NCBI GenBank assembly: GCA_030531135.1
Contig: JAUNOJ010000129.1
Coordinates: 1-5,456 of the forward strand
Length of the DNA stretch: 5,456 nt
Reading direction: 5' to 3'
Source: Sutterellaceae bacterium
Lineage (GTDB): Bacteria > Pseudomonadota > Gammaproteobacteria > Burkholderiales > Burkholderiaceae_F
In this document: positions 1-5,456 of the stretch, one piece after another
How positions within the stretch are numbered: the first letter of the stretch is position 1
How the letters are laid out: each line of letters begins with the position of its first letter
The notes under the pieces: generated by a model
Told to the model about the DNA's origin: nothing
Databases searched by the model: none
The model's input: the letters and a program-made list of their open reading frames with translations, nothing else
Program-made: the position numbers and the translations under genes

Positions 1-35
1 TGCATACCAACCTTGTAGAGATCGTTAAGGCTTAA
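1..35 (+). CDS. dmsA: C-terminal end of a DmsA-like molybdopterin oxidoreductase (partial, cut by left edge)
   Basis: Reading from base 3, the last ten codons give HTNLVEIVKA, followed by TAA at 33-35. This short tail resembles the C-terminus I recall for DMSO reductase catalytic subunits. It stops 13 bases before the ATG of dmsB, which is the expected dmsA-dmsB order. The role assigned to the family is reduction of DMSO or related S-/N-oxides at a bis-MGD molybdenum centre, on the periplasmic side after Tat export. Almost the whole protein lies outside the window, so substrate specificity cannot be judged. Ten residues alone are weak evidence; the call rests mostly on frame, stop position and the dmsB neighbour. 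Confidence 0.65.
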   Translation, partial: HTNLVEIVKA

Positions 36-48
36 AGGGAGAGACGAA

Positions 49-660
49 ATGACACAGTATGGTTTTTATTTCGACGCCAGTCGTTGCACCGGGTGTAAAA
101 CCTGCATGATCGCTTGTAAGGACAAGCGCGCCACGTCGGCCGGTATCAATTTGCGAGAAGTTAAAGAGTACACCGGCGGTCAATGGAAGAAAAATGCCGA
201 AGGTTGCTGGGAGCAAGATGTCTTTGCTTACTATGTTTCGGAAGCTTGCAACCATTGCGACAATCCGGCTTGCGTGAAGGTTTGTCCCACCAAGGCACAC
301 TTTAAGCGCGCCGAAGACGGTCTGGTCGTGATCGATGCGGCCAAGTGCATCGGTTGCGGCATGTGTGCCGTCGCTTGCCCCTACGGCGTTCCGCAGTTGG
401 ACAAGAGCGCTCACAAAATGCGCAAGTGCGACGGTTGCGTGGATCGCACCTCACAGGGCGGCAACCCCGTTTGCGTGGAAAGCTGTCCGGAACGCGCCCT
501 GGAATTCGGCGACATCGAAGTGCTTCGCAAGAAGTACGGCAAGGCCGATGCCTTTGCGCCGTTACCCTCGGGTGAAAAGACCAAGCCCAGCTTGGTGATC
601 AAGCCCTGCACCGGCGCCAAGCCCGCAGGCTTTGAAGGCGGCTCCGCACACCGCTTCTAA
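49..660 (+). CDS. dmsB: DMSO reductase-type iron-sulfur subunit DmsB (four 4Fe-4S clusters)
   Basis: This 203-residue protein carries electrons from the membrane quinol-oxidising anchor to the molybdenum subunit in anaerobic respiration. It opens with the typical TQYGFYFD...RCTGCKTC start. Four cysteine groups are visible: C13/C16/C19/C23, C67/C70/C75/C79, C100/C103/C106/C110 and C127/C130/C142/C146. That makes 16 ligands for four clusters. The third group keeps cysteine at every position, so there is no sign of the 3Fe-4S substitution known from NarH-type proteins. C53 and C187 are extra. The tail keeps the APLP...TKP..VIKP pattern of E. coli DmsB, and the length is close to its 205 residues. 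There is no signal peptide, consistent with export together with a Tat-bearing DmsA. A strong GGGAGAG Shine-Dalgarno at 37-43 supports the ATG. A paralogue acting on another oxide or sulfur substrate cannot be excluded. Confidence 0.93.
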   Translation: MTQYGFYFDASRCTGCKTCMIACKDKRATSAGINLREVKEYTGGQWKKNAEGCWEQDVFAYYVSEACNHCDNPACVKVCPTKAHFKRAEDGLVVIDAAKCIGCGMCAVACPYGVPQLDKSAHKMRKCDGCVDRTSQGGNPVCVESCPERALEFGDIEVLRKKYGKADAFAPLPSGEKTKPSLVIKPCTGAKPAGFEGGSAHRF

Positions 661-680
661 ACGAGGCGACAACACTGTAA

Positions 681-702
681 GAGGATGAAGTCGTTTATCC
701 TC
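681..702 (+). other. Small hairpin between dmsB and its terminator
   Basis: GAGGATGAA (681-689) pairs with TTTATCCTC (694-702) as a nine-pair stem with one G-U wobble and a four-base loop. It begins 20 bases after the dmsB stop and ends seven bases before the terminator stem. No T-run follows, so it is unlikely to terminate by itself. It may protect the 3' end of the dms mRNA or be a processing site. The structure is seen in the sequence; the function is inferred. Confidence 0.45.
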
Positions 703-709
703 GCCCATC

Positions 710-748
710 GGACGAATGCTTCGACACCGGGAGCATTCGTCCTTTTTT
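710..748 (+). terminator. Intrinsic terminator after dmsB
   Basis: GGACGAATGCT (710-720) and AGCATTCGTCC (732-742) form a perfect 11-base-pair stem around an 11-base loop, followed directly by six T (743-748). This is a textbook Rho-independent terminator for plus-strand transcription. It marks the end of the dms operon and separates it from the following oxidoreductase gene. Confidence 0.92.
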
Positions 749-795
749 GTCATCACAATGCGACAATCGGGCAACCTTTATCGTTTCTTGCGCTC

Positions 796-801
796 TATGA
801 T
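796..801 (+). promoter_or_regulatory. Possible -10 element of the oxidoreductase gene
   Basis: TATGAT matches the sigma-70 -10 consensus at five of six positions and lies 35 bases upstream of the ATG, in the 88-base gap after the dms terminator where a promoter is needed. I see no good -35 box at 16-18 bases distance, so this is only a candidate. Confidence 0.25.
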
Positions 802-825
802 CGTTGTCATCGATTGATTTTTTTC

Positions 826-830
826 GGAGA
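826..830 (+). promoter_or_regulatory. Ribosome binding site that fixes the start at 837
   Basis: GGAGA lies six bases before the ATG at 837. An in-frame TTG at 804 would add 11 residues (SSIDFFRRQF and a start Met), but it would place this Shine-Dalgarno inside the gene. The extension also lacks family similarity. The ATG is therefore preferred. Confidence 0.8.
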
Positions 831-836
831 CAATTC

Positions 837-1391
837 ATGACGCGTGTTCTTGTCCTTAACGCTCATCCCGACACTGCCGCTTCCACGGCCAATGCCCGCA
901 TTCTCGAAACATTCCAAAAGCTCATGCCCGAAGCTCAAATTCGAACGCTTGCACAAAAGCTCGGCAGCAACGGCTTTGACATCGCCGCCGAACAACAGGC
1001 CTTGGTGGAAAGCGACGTCATCGTTTGGCAATTCCCGGTGTACTGGTACTCGGCACCGGCATTGATGAAAAAGTGGATTGACGACGTTTTCACTCACGGT
1101 TTTGCCTACGGTTCCGAAGGGACGGCTTTGCACGGCAAAAAGCTCGTTTTGTCAATGACGACCGGGGCACCTCAATCCGAATATTCGCATGAAGGCTCCA
1201 TGCACTTTACTCTGGAAGAATTCCTGCCGCCCTTTGTACAAACCGCCAATCTATGCGGCTTGCTTTACCAAACGCCCGTTGTCTCCTACGGCATGATGTA
1301 TATTCCGGGCGTCAACACCGACGAACAAAAGCAATTGGTCTTGCAAAAAGCCGACGAGCACGCTCATCGTCTGTTTGAAGCTGTTCGCTAA
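837..1391 (+). CDS. NAD(P)H-dependent FMN oxidoreductase, flavodoxin-2 fold (YwrO/KefF/MdaB-like)
   Basis: This 184-residue protein has the flavodoxin-like quinone reductase fold. An N-terminal beta strand and phosphate loop read RVLVLNAHPDTAASTAN (residues 3-19), where FMN phosphate or FAD binds. The middle motif VIVWQFPVYWYSAPALMKKW (61-80) is followed by FAYGSEGTALHGKKL (89-103) and TTGAP (108-112). These match B. subtilis YwrO and the KefF/KefG potassium-efflux ancillary proteins as I remember them. The expected reaction is two-electron reduction of quinones or electrophiles with NAD(P)H in the cytosol. No kefC-type antiporter gene is visible beside it, so a Kef ancillary role is unsupported. 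It sits alone between two terminators, so it is probably monocistronic. Family assignment is firm; substrate and exact subfamily are not. No gene symbol is given for that reason. Confidence 0.88.
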   Translation: MTRVLVLNAHPDTAASTANARILETFQKLMPEAQIRTLAQKLGSNGFDIAAEQQALVESDVIVWQFPVYWYSAPALMKKWIDDVFTHGFAYGSEGTALHGKKLVLSMTTGAPQSEYSHEGSMHFTLEEFLPPFVQTANLCGLLYQTPVVSYGMMYIPGVNTDEQKQLVLQKADEHAHRLFEAVR

Positions 1392-1415
1392 AAAGTACCG
1401 CTTGCGCCGTCGAGC

Positions 1416-1458
1416 AAAAAATTTCGGGCACCCGAAAAGAGTGCCCGAATTCTTTTTT
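1416..1458. terminator. Bidirectional terminator between the oxidoreductase gene and galU
   Basis: TTCGGGCAC (1423-1431) and GTGCCCGAA (1441-1449) form a nine-pair GC-rich stem with a nine-base loop. On the plus strand it is followed by TTCTTTTTT (1450-1458). On the minus strand the same stem is followed by one A and six T (complement of 1416-1421). The two genes converge here (stops at 1391 and 1481), so one hairpin can end both transcripts. Confidence 0.9.
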
Positions 1459-1480
1459 GTTTTGTGCGTTGGCGCTTGGC

Positions 1481-2323
1481 TTACATGAAGTCGTACCCGG
1501 CCAAACGTGCGTAATGTGCGGTGGCTTTCAAAAAGCCCTGCTTGCTGCCGCAGTCAAAACGCTGACCTTCGAAGCGATGGGCATAGGTCTTGCCTTCGCC
1601 CAACATGGAGGAAATGGCATCGGTCAACTGGATTTCGCCGCCGGCACCGCGCTCGACGCATTCGAGTGCTTTGAAAATTTCGGGCTCCAACACATAACGT
1701 CCGATCACGGCCATATCCGAAGGCGCATCCTTGGGATCGGGTTTTTCAACGATGTTGCGCACGCAAGAGGTGGTCAACGCTTCGTTGTCCACACCCACAA
1801 TACCGTACTTGGAAGTGTCTTCGTGGGGCACGTTCTGAACGGCCAATACATTGCCGCCGCCTTGCGCGGCACGGGCATCGATCAATTGACCGAGTGCGCT
1901 TCTTTCCGTGCTGTAGATAAGATCGTCAGCCAAAATCACGCCGAAGGGTTCGTCGCCCACCACGGGACGCGCACACAAAACGGCATGCCCCAGACCGAGC
2001 GGTTCGGGCTGGCGGATATAGATGAAATTGACGCCGGCAGGCGTAATGGAGTGCACCAAATCCAACAGTGCCGTCTTGCCCTTGGCGATCAAGTCGTTTT
2101 CCAATTCGGGACTCTTGTCGAAATGATCTTCGATCGAACGCTTGTAACGGCCGGTAATAAAGATCATGTCGGTGACGCCGGCTTTGGCCGCTTCTTCAAC
2201 GGCGTATTGAATCAGGGGCTTGTCGACGACCGGCAACATTTCTTTGGGCATTGCCTTGGTGGCAGGCAAAAAACGCGTGCCGAGACCGGCAACCGGAAAA
2301 ACAACCTTGCGAACGGGCTTCAT
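1481..2323 (-). CDS. galU: UTP-glucose-1-phosphate uridylyltransferase
   Basis: The 280-residue GalU makes UDP-glucose from UTP and glucose-1-phosphate in the cytosol. UDP-glucose supplies LPS, capsule and other glycan pathways. The nucleotide-binding signature [19 protein letters not shown] spans residues 13-31, followed by VDKP (33-36). [11 protein letters not shown] (105-115), the LADD metal/sugar region (131-134), NIVEKP (190-195), GEIQLTDAI (229-237) and FDCGSK (256-261) are all in place and order, and the length is normal for bacterial GalU. The ATG at 2323 is chosen because the conserved [12 protein letters not shown] begins right after it and a purine-rich ribosome site (complement of 2327-2334) precedes it. 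An in-frame GTG at 2377 would add 18 unconserved residues. It is transcribed away from apaH and ends at the shared terminator near 1449. Confidence 0.97.
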   Translation of the reverse strand: MKPVRKVVFPVAGLGTRFLPATKAMPKEMLPVVDKPLIQYAVEEAAKAGVTDMIFITGRYKRSIEDHFDKSPELENDLIAKGKTALLDLVHSITPAGVNFIYIRQPEPLGLGHAVLCARPVVGDEPFGVILADDLIYSTERSALGQLIDARAAQGGGNVLAVQNVPHEDTSKYGIVGVDNEALTTSCVRNIVEKPDPKDAPSDMAVIGRYVLEPEIFKALECVERGAGGEIQLTDAISSMLGEGKTYAHRFEGQRFDCGSKQGFLKATAHYARLAGYDFM

Positions 2324-2326
2324 GTA

Positions 2327-2334
2327 TCTCTCTT
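2327..2334 (-). promoter_or_regulatory. Ribosome binding site of galU
   Basis: On the minus strand AAGAGAGA lies just upstream of the ATG at 2323; the AAGAG part is six bases away. It supports this start over the in-frame GTG at 2377, before which I see no comparable site. Confidence 0.65.
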
Positions 2335-2362
2335 TGTGAAAACTTTGCAAAACCCCGGCGCA

Positions 2363-2380
2363 CAAGTGCCGTAACACTTG
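2363..2380. promoter_or_regulatory. Inverted repeat CAAGTG-N6-CACTTG, possible operator
   Basis: CAAGTG (2363-2368) and CACTTG (2375-2380) are perfect inverted arms around CCGTAA, in the middle of the divergent galU/apaH region. The dyad lies 12 bases upstream of a TACAAT box and 40 bases upstream of the galU start codon. It could therefore touch both promoters. Symmetry is visible; a bound protein is only an inference, and short dyads arise by chance. Confidence 0.3.
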
Positions 2381-2391
2381 CCGTGAGGCTC

Positions 2392-2397
2392 TACAAT
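2392..2397 (+). promoter_or_regulatory. Possible -10 element for apaH
   Basis: TACAAT matches the sigma-70 -10 consensus at five of six positions. It would place a transcript start near 2404 and give an apaH leader of about 58 bases. No convincing -35 box lies 16-18 bases upstream, so the call is weak. Confidence 0.28.
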
Positions 2398-2412
2398 ATT
2401 CGGATTCTGTCT

Positions 2413-2439
2413 ACCGAAAGAAAGTTTTTTCTTTTCGGT
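2413..2439 (+). other. Hairpin in the presumed apaH leader
   Basis: ACCGAAA (2413-2419) pairs perfectly with TTTCGGT (2433-2439). GAAA (2420-2423) continues the stem with TTTC (2428-2431), leaving one bulged T and a four-base loop. The stem ends 22 bases before the apaH ATG. No T-run follows in either direction, so it is not an intrinsic terminator. It could be a leader structure affecting translation or stability, or an operator-like dyad in DNA. Confidence 0.4.
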
Positions 2440-2461
2440 CAAACTTAGATTTTACTCAGCA

Positions 2462-3280
2462 ATGGATCAAAACGACATTTACGCCGTGGGCGATGTACAA
2501 GGGTGTCTGGAAAGTCTCGAGGGGCTTTTGGAGCAAATCCCCGAAAATGCACGTATCGTTTTCGTCGGCGACATCATCAACCGAGGCCCGCAATCGCTGG
2601 AAAGCCTGCGTTTTGTCAAGCGTCTTGTTGAAACGGGGCGCGCCGTCGACACGGTTTTGGGCAATCACGACTTGCATCTTTTGGCCGTAGCTGCGGGTGC
2701 CGGCAAAGTGCATCGCAAAGATACGATCGGCGAAATTTTAACCGCCCCCGACTGTCGGGAGTTGTTGGACTGGTTGCGCGCTCGACCTCTTTTGCTCGAA
2801 CTCGACGACACTGTGTTCGTGCACGCCGGCATTCCGCCCAAGTGGTCGATGAAAGAGGCCAGAAAATATGCGCTTGAAGTACAAACGGCGCTGAAAAGCG
2901 ATCGTTGGAAAGAATATTTGGCCGGCATGTACGGCAACGACACCGATCCCAAAGCCGACGGCGAAACGCAAAGAATGCGCGCGATTCTCAACGGCTTTAC
3001 CCGCATGCGCTATTTCGATGCCCAAGGCAACATGGACTTTGATCCGAAAATGGGACCCAAAGACGCTCCCAAGGGCTTGACGCCATGGTTTGACTGCAAA
3101 CGCAAGGTCAAGCGCACGATTTGTTTCGGACACTGGTCGACCTTGGGGTTGTTGATGCGCGACAATGTCATTGCCATCGATACGGGGTGCTTGTGGGGAG
3201 GATCGTTGACAGCCGTTCGCATTCGCGATCGCCGCATCTTGACCGAACAATGTCCGCAGTGGGCGGCTCCCGCCTGCTAA
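2462..3280 (+). CDS. apaH: Symmetrical bis(5'-nucleosyl)-tetraphosphatase (Ap4A hydrolase)
   Basis: The 272-residue ApaH splits Ap4A into two ADP and removes the 5' Np4 cap from bacterial RNAs (family knowledge). The calcineurin-like metallophosphatase motifs run in order: GDVQGC (10-15), GDIINRGP (36-43), GNHD (67-70), HAG (121-123) and FGHW (222-225). These are followed by the ApaH-specific AIDTGCLWGG (238-247). LLDWLRARPLL (101-111) and NGFTRMRY (177-184) also match E. coli ApaH, and length is typical. The first motif has Gln13 where E. coli has His (D-x-H); I recall the Q form in Pseudomonas and Burkholderiales ApaH, so it is probably a lineage variant, not a defect. The ATG fits because the first strand DIYAVGD follows at once, though no clear Shine-Dalgarno precedes it. 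uvrA begins 31 bases after its stop with no terminator between. Confidence 0.96.
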   Translation: MDQNDIYAVGDVQGCLESLEGLLEQIPENARIVFVGDIINRGPQSLESLRFVKRLVETGRAVDTVLGNHDLHLLAVAAGAGKVHRKDTIGEILTAPDCRELLDWLRARPLLLELDDTVFVHAGIPPKWSMKEARKYALEVQTALKSDRWKEYLAGMYGNDTDPKADGETQRMRAILNGFTRMRYFDAQGNMDFDPKMGPKDAPKGLTPWFDCKRKVKRTICFGHWSTLGLLMRDNVIAIDTGCLWGGSLTAVRIRDRRILTEQCPQWAAPAC

Positions 3281-3300
3281 ATACGAACGAAACTGAAGAT

Positions 3301-3305
3301 AAGAG
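3301..3305 (+). promoter_or_regulatory. Ribosome binding site supporting the GTG start of uvrA
   Basis: AAGAG ends six bases before the GTG at 3312, in the short gap after the apaH stop. No ATG occurs in the uvrA frame before the first Walker A motif; the first in-frame Met is residue 91. The GTG is therefore the only sensible start I see. Confidence 0.6.
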
Positions 3306-3311
3306 TTTTTT

Positions 3312-5456
3312 GTGACGCAAACTAACGCTCCATTCGACCTTTCCAAGGGCCGAGCCGAGGCAACGAACATTCGCATTCGCGGCGCGCGGCAAAACAATCT
3401 GAAAAACATCGACTTGGATATCGTTCCGGGCACCTTCAACGTCATCACGGGTCCCTCGGGTTCGGGTAAAAGTTCTTTGGCATTCGATACGCTTTATGCC
3501 GAAGGGCAGCGCCGCTACGTTGAAACCTTCAGCGCCTACGCCAGACAGTTTTTGGACCGTTGCGACCGCCCCCAAGTCGATATGATCGACGGAGTGCCGC
3601 CGGCAATTGCCATCGAGCAAAAAAACACGGTTCGTACATCGCGCTCCACCGTGGGGACGATGACCGAACTCAACGACCACATCAAGTTGCTGTTTGCGCG
3701 ACAATCCGATTTGTATTGCGGCAGTTGCGGCCGAGCGGTACGCGATATGCCGCCGCAAGCGATGTTTGACGACATGAAAACTTGGGCGGCGCAATTGGGC
3801 AACCCCCGCATTGCAATCGCCTTTACCGTCAAGGTTCCCTCGAATTTGGACGTCGAAGTCGCCAAAAACGGTCTGAGTGCGCAAGGCTTTACGCACATTC
3901 TCGATGAAAAGAAAGACCGAGACGCCACACTGCTGTCGGTCGCCTCCGACCGTTTCCGCCTGGATCGCGTCTCGCACGCCCGCGGCGTCGAGGCCTTTGA
4001 AAAGGCACTGGAAAAGACGCAAAATCAATATGTCGACGTTTTTGCCGTCGACGACGAAGGACAAACGCACACCCGCCCGTACGTCTCGGGATTGACTTGC
4101 GCCTTTTGCCATCGAACGTATCAGGAGCCGTCGGCTTCGCGTTTCAGTTTCAATACGCCCGTCGGCGCCTGTCCGAGATGCCGAGGCTTCGGCAAAACCT
4201 TGGATGTGGATATGGGCTTGGCGATTCCCGACGAAAACCTGTCGCTTGTCGAAGGTGCCGTCAAACCCTGGAAAAAGACCGGCAAACATGCCGAGTGCTA
4301 CACCCATATGCTGGCGTGCGCCAAGCGAGATAAGATTCCGACTGCAATCCCATTTAAAGACCTCTCGCCCAAAGAAAAAGATTGGGTAATCAACGGAGAA
4401 CCGGGCTGGAGCGGCAATTGGTCGCGTCAGTGGTTCGGCGTTCGCAAATGGTTTGAGTGGGTGGAAAGTCAGGCCGGCTACAAAATGGGCATGCGTATGT
4501 TGCTGTCCCGCTATCGGTGCGAAACGATCTGCCCGGAGTGCAACGGTGCCCGACTCAAGCCTGAAGCGCTCTTTTGGCGCGTCGGTTCGCTTCAAGCCGC
4601 CGACTCGACCTTAAACGCTCAAACCGATCGCATCGGCACCTACAAGCGCTTTCAGCCGGCCGGCATGAAGCCGCAGGCGATTGAAAAACTCGATGAGACG
4701 CCGGGGCTCACTGTTCAGGATTTGATGCTGCTGCCGATCACGCGATTGCAGATCTTTTTCCAAGCACTGAAAAAAGAGGCCAAAGACGAAGCCTGCACGA
4801 TGGTCATTGACGAAATCGTCGCTCGCCTGAATTACTTATGCGACGTAGGCTTGGGTTACCTGACGCTCGGTCGCCAAAGCAAAACGCTCTCGGGCGGCGA
4901 AGTACAGCGCGTCAACCTCACGACGGCTTTAGGCACCAATCTGGTCGATACGCTTTTCGTATTGGACGAGCCCTCGGTGGGATTGCACCCCAGAGACATG
5001 GATCGCGTCAACGCCATCATGCGAAAAATCAAAGACACGGGCAATACCTTGGTCGTAGTCGAGCACGATCCTCAAGTTATGACGGCTGCCGACAGAATCA
5101 TCGACATGGGGCCGGGCGCGGGTACCGCAGGCGGATCCGTCGTTTACGACGGCTCCGCTCACGACATTCGTCAGTCCGAGTCTTTGACCGGCTTGTATTT
5201 GCGCGGCCAATTGAAGACGGACAACTACCGACACGTCCCCAAGTCGAGCTTTAGCGGCTGGGCCGGTGTGATCGGCGCCCGCGAACACAATCTCAAAAAT
5301 GTCAATTTCCAATTCCCGATCGGCGCCATGACCGTTGTCACCGGCGTATCGGGTTCGGGCAAATCGACACTGGTCTCCGACGTTTTGGTTCCCGCATTTA
5401 AACGCAAAATGGGCGGCACGGTTGCTGCCGGCGCACACGACTTTGTGCGAGGCGCC
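3312..5456 (+). CDS. uvrA: UvrA-type excinuclease ATPase, N-terminal 715 residues (cut by right edge)
   Basis: UvrA is the damage-sensing ABC ATPase of nucleotide excision repair; it loads UvrB on DNA. Seen in order: a divergent 17-residue leader; Walker A GPSGSGKS (47-54); LAFDTLYAEGQRRYVE (56-71); a CxxC pair at 136/139; zinc-site cysteines C263/C266 and C287/C290; a further cysteine set C403/C407/C410; ABC signature LSGGE (526-530); Walker B VLDEP (550-554); switch histidine H585; and the second Walker A GVSGSGKS (678-685). The second ATPase half is outside the window. It differs from E. coli UvrA: Pro48 replaces Leu in Walker A, the UvrB-binding region (about 155-255) is poorly matched, and residues 358-383 hold six tryptophans. 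These features, and EVQRVNLTTALGTNLV after the signature, recall the very long double-UvrA proteins of Burkholderiales and relatives. Family is certain; that subtype is a recollection that needs the missing downstream sequence. Confidence 0.95.
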   Translation, partial: MTQTNAPFDLSKGRAEATNIRIRGARQNNLKNIDLDIVPGTFNVITGPSGSGKSSLAFDTLYAEGQRRYVETFSAYARQFLDRCDRPQVDMIDGVPPAIAIEQKNTVRTSRSTVGTMTELNDHIKLLFARQSDLYCGSCGRAVRDMPPQAMFDDMKTWAAQLGNPRIAIAFTVKVPSNLDVEVAKNGLSAQGFTHILDEKKDRDATLLSVASDRFRLDRVSHARGVEAFEKALEKTQNQYVDVFAVDDEGQTHTRPYVSGLTCAFCHRTYQEPSASRFSFNTPVGACPRCRGFGKTLDVDMGLAIPDENLSLVEGAVKPWKKTGKHAECYTHMLACAKRDKIPTAIPFKDLSPKEKDWVINGEPGWSGNWSRQWFGVRKWFEWVESQAGYKMGMRMLLSRYRCETICPECNGARLKPEALFWRVGSLQAADSTLNAQTDRIGTYKRFQPAGMKPQAIEKLDETPGLTVQDLMLLPITRLQIFFQALKKEAKDEACTMVIDEIVARLNYLCDVGLGYLTLGRQSKTLSGGEVQRVNLTTALGTNLVDTLFVLDEPSVGLHPRDMDRVNAIMRKIKDTGNTLVVVEHDPQVMTAADRIIDMGPGAGTAGGSVVYDGSAHDIRQSESLTGLYLRGQLKTDNYRHVPKSSFSGWAGVIGAREHNLKNVNFQFPIGAMTVVTGVSGSGKSTLVSDVLVPAFKRKMGGTVAAGAHDFVRGA

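Noticed and set aside
804..836. TTG start extending the oxidoreductase by 11 residues
   Set aside because: The extension has no ribosome site of its own and contains the strong GGAGA that serves the ATG at 837.
1457..2374. A 305-codon open frame on the plus strand opposite galU
   Set aside because: It mirrors galU almost exactly, starts inside the shared terminator and shows no protein motif; galU is clearly real.
2324..2377. GTG start extending galU by 18 residues
   Set aside because: The added residues are unlike the GalU N-terminus and would run through the inverted repeat; the ATG at 2323 has the ribosome site and conserved start.
2378..2397. TTGCCG (2378-2383) paired with TACAAT (2392-2397) as a full promoter
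   Set aside because: The spacing is only eight bases, far short of the 16-18 needed for a sigma-70 promoter.
2738..3448. A 236-codon minus-strand open frame opposite apaH
   Set aside because: It is antisense to the conserved apaH metal motifs, and I see no ribosome site or family resemblance.
3168..4595. A 475-codon open frame on the minus strand across the end of apaH and the start of uvrA
   Set aside because: It lies wholly antisense to two genes with unmistakable family motifs. Its translation shows no recognisable domain and is rich in H, R and Q, as expected of a codon-bias shadow.
4838..5254. An Arg-rich 138-codon plus-strand frame inside uvrA
   Set aside because: It is out of frame with uvrA over its signature, Walker B and H-loop region; the Arg/His-rich composition is typical of a shifted reading of GC-rich coding DNA.

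Overview
The window looks like chromosomal housekeeping DNA from an anaerobe-capable betaproteobacterium. DmsAB, GalU, ApaH and UvrA all read as proteobacterial. The Q variant of the first ApaH metal motif and the type of UvrA fit Burkholderiales, and a gut Sutterellaceae-like organism is plausible. The taxon is an inference from remembered protein sequences, not from a search.

Layout, left to right: the last ten codons of a DmsA-like molybdoenzyme subunit (1-35); dmsB, the four-cluster iron-sulfur subunit (49-660); a hairpin and then a strong intrinsic terminator (681-748); a single flavodoxin-fold NAD(P)H oxidoreductase gene (837-1391); a terminator usable from both sides (1416-1458), shared with the convergent galU on the minus strand (1481-2323); a 138-base divergent intergenic region holding two inverted repeats (2363-2380 and 2413-2439); apaH on the plus strand (2462-3280); and, 31 bases later, a uvrA-type gene starting with GTG (3312) that runs off the right edge after 715 codons.

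How the genes relate: dmsA-dmsB is the end of an anaerobic respiratory operon (DMSO or a similar S-/N-oxide as terminal acceptor), and no membrane anchor gene follows before the terminator. The oxidoreductase appears to be its own transcription unit. galU makes UDP-glucose for surface polysaccharides. apaH (Ap4A hydrolase) and uvrA (nucleotide excision repair ATPase) are close enough to be co-transcribed.

I found no mobile element, CRISPR array, tRNA or rRNA, and no convincing new system. The most interesting items are the divergent UvrA, which I suspect is the N-terminal half of the very long double-UvrA type, the dms operon that ends without dmsC, and the structured galU/apaH intergenic region. 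All coding regions are intact within the window, and no intergenic gap exceeds 300 bases.
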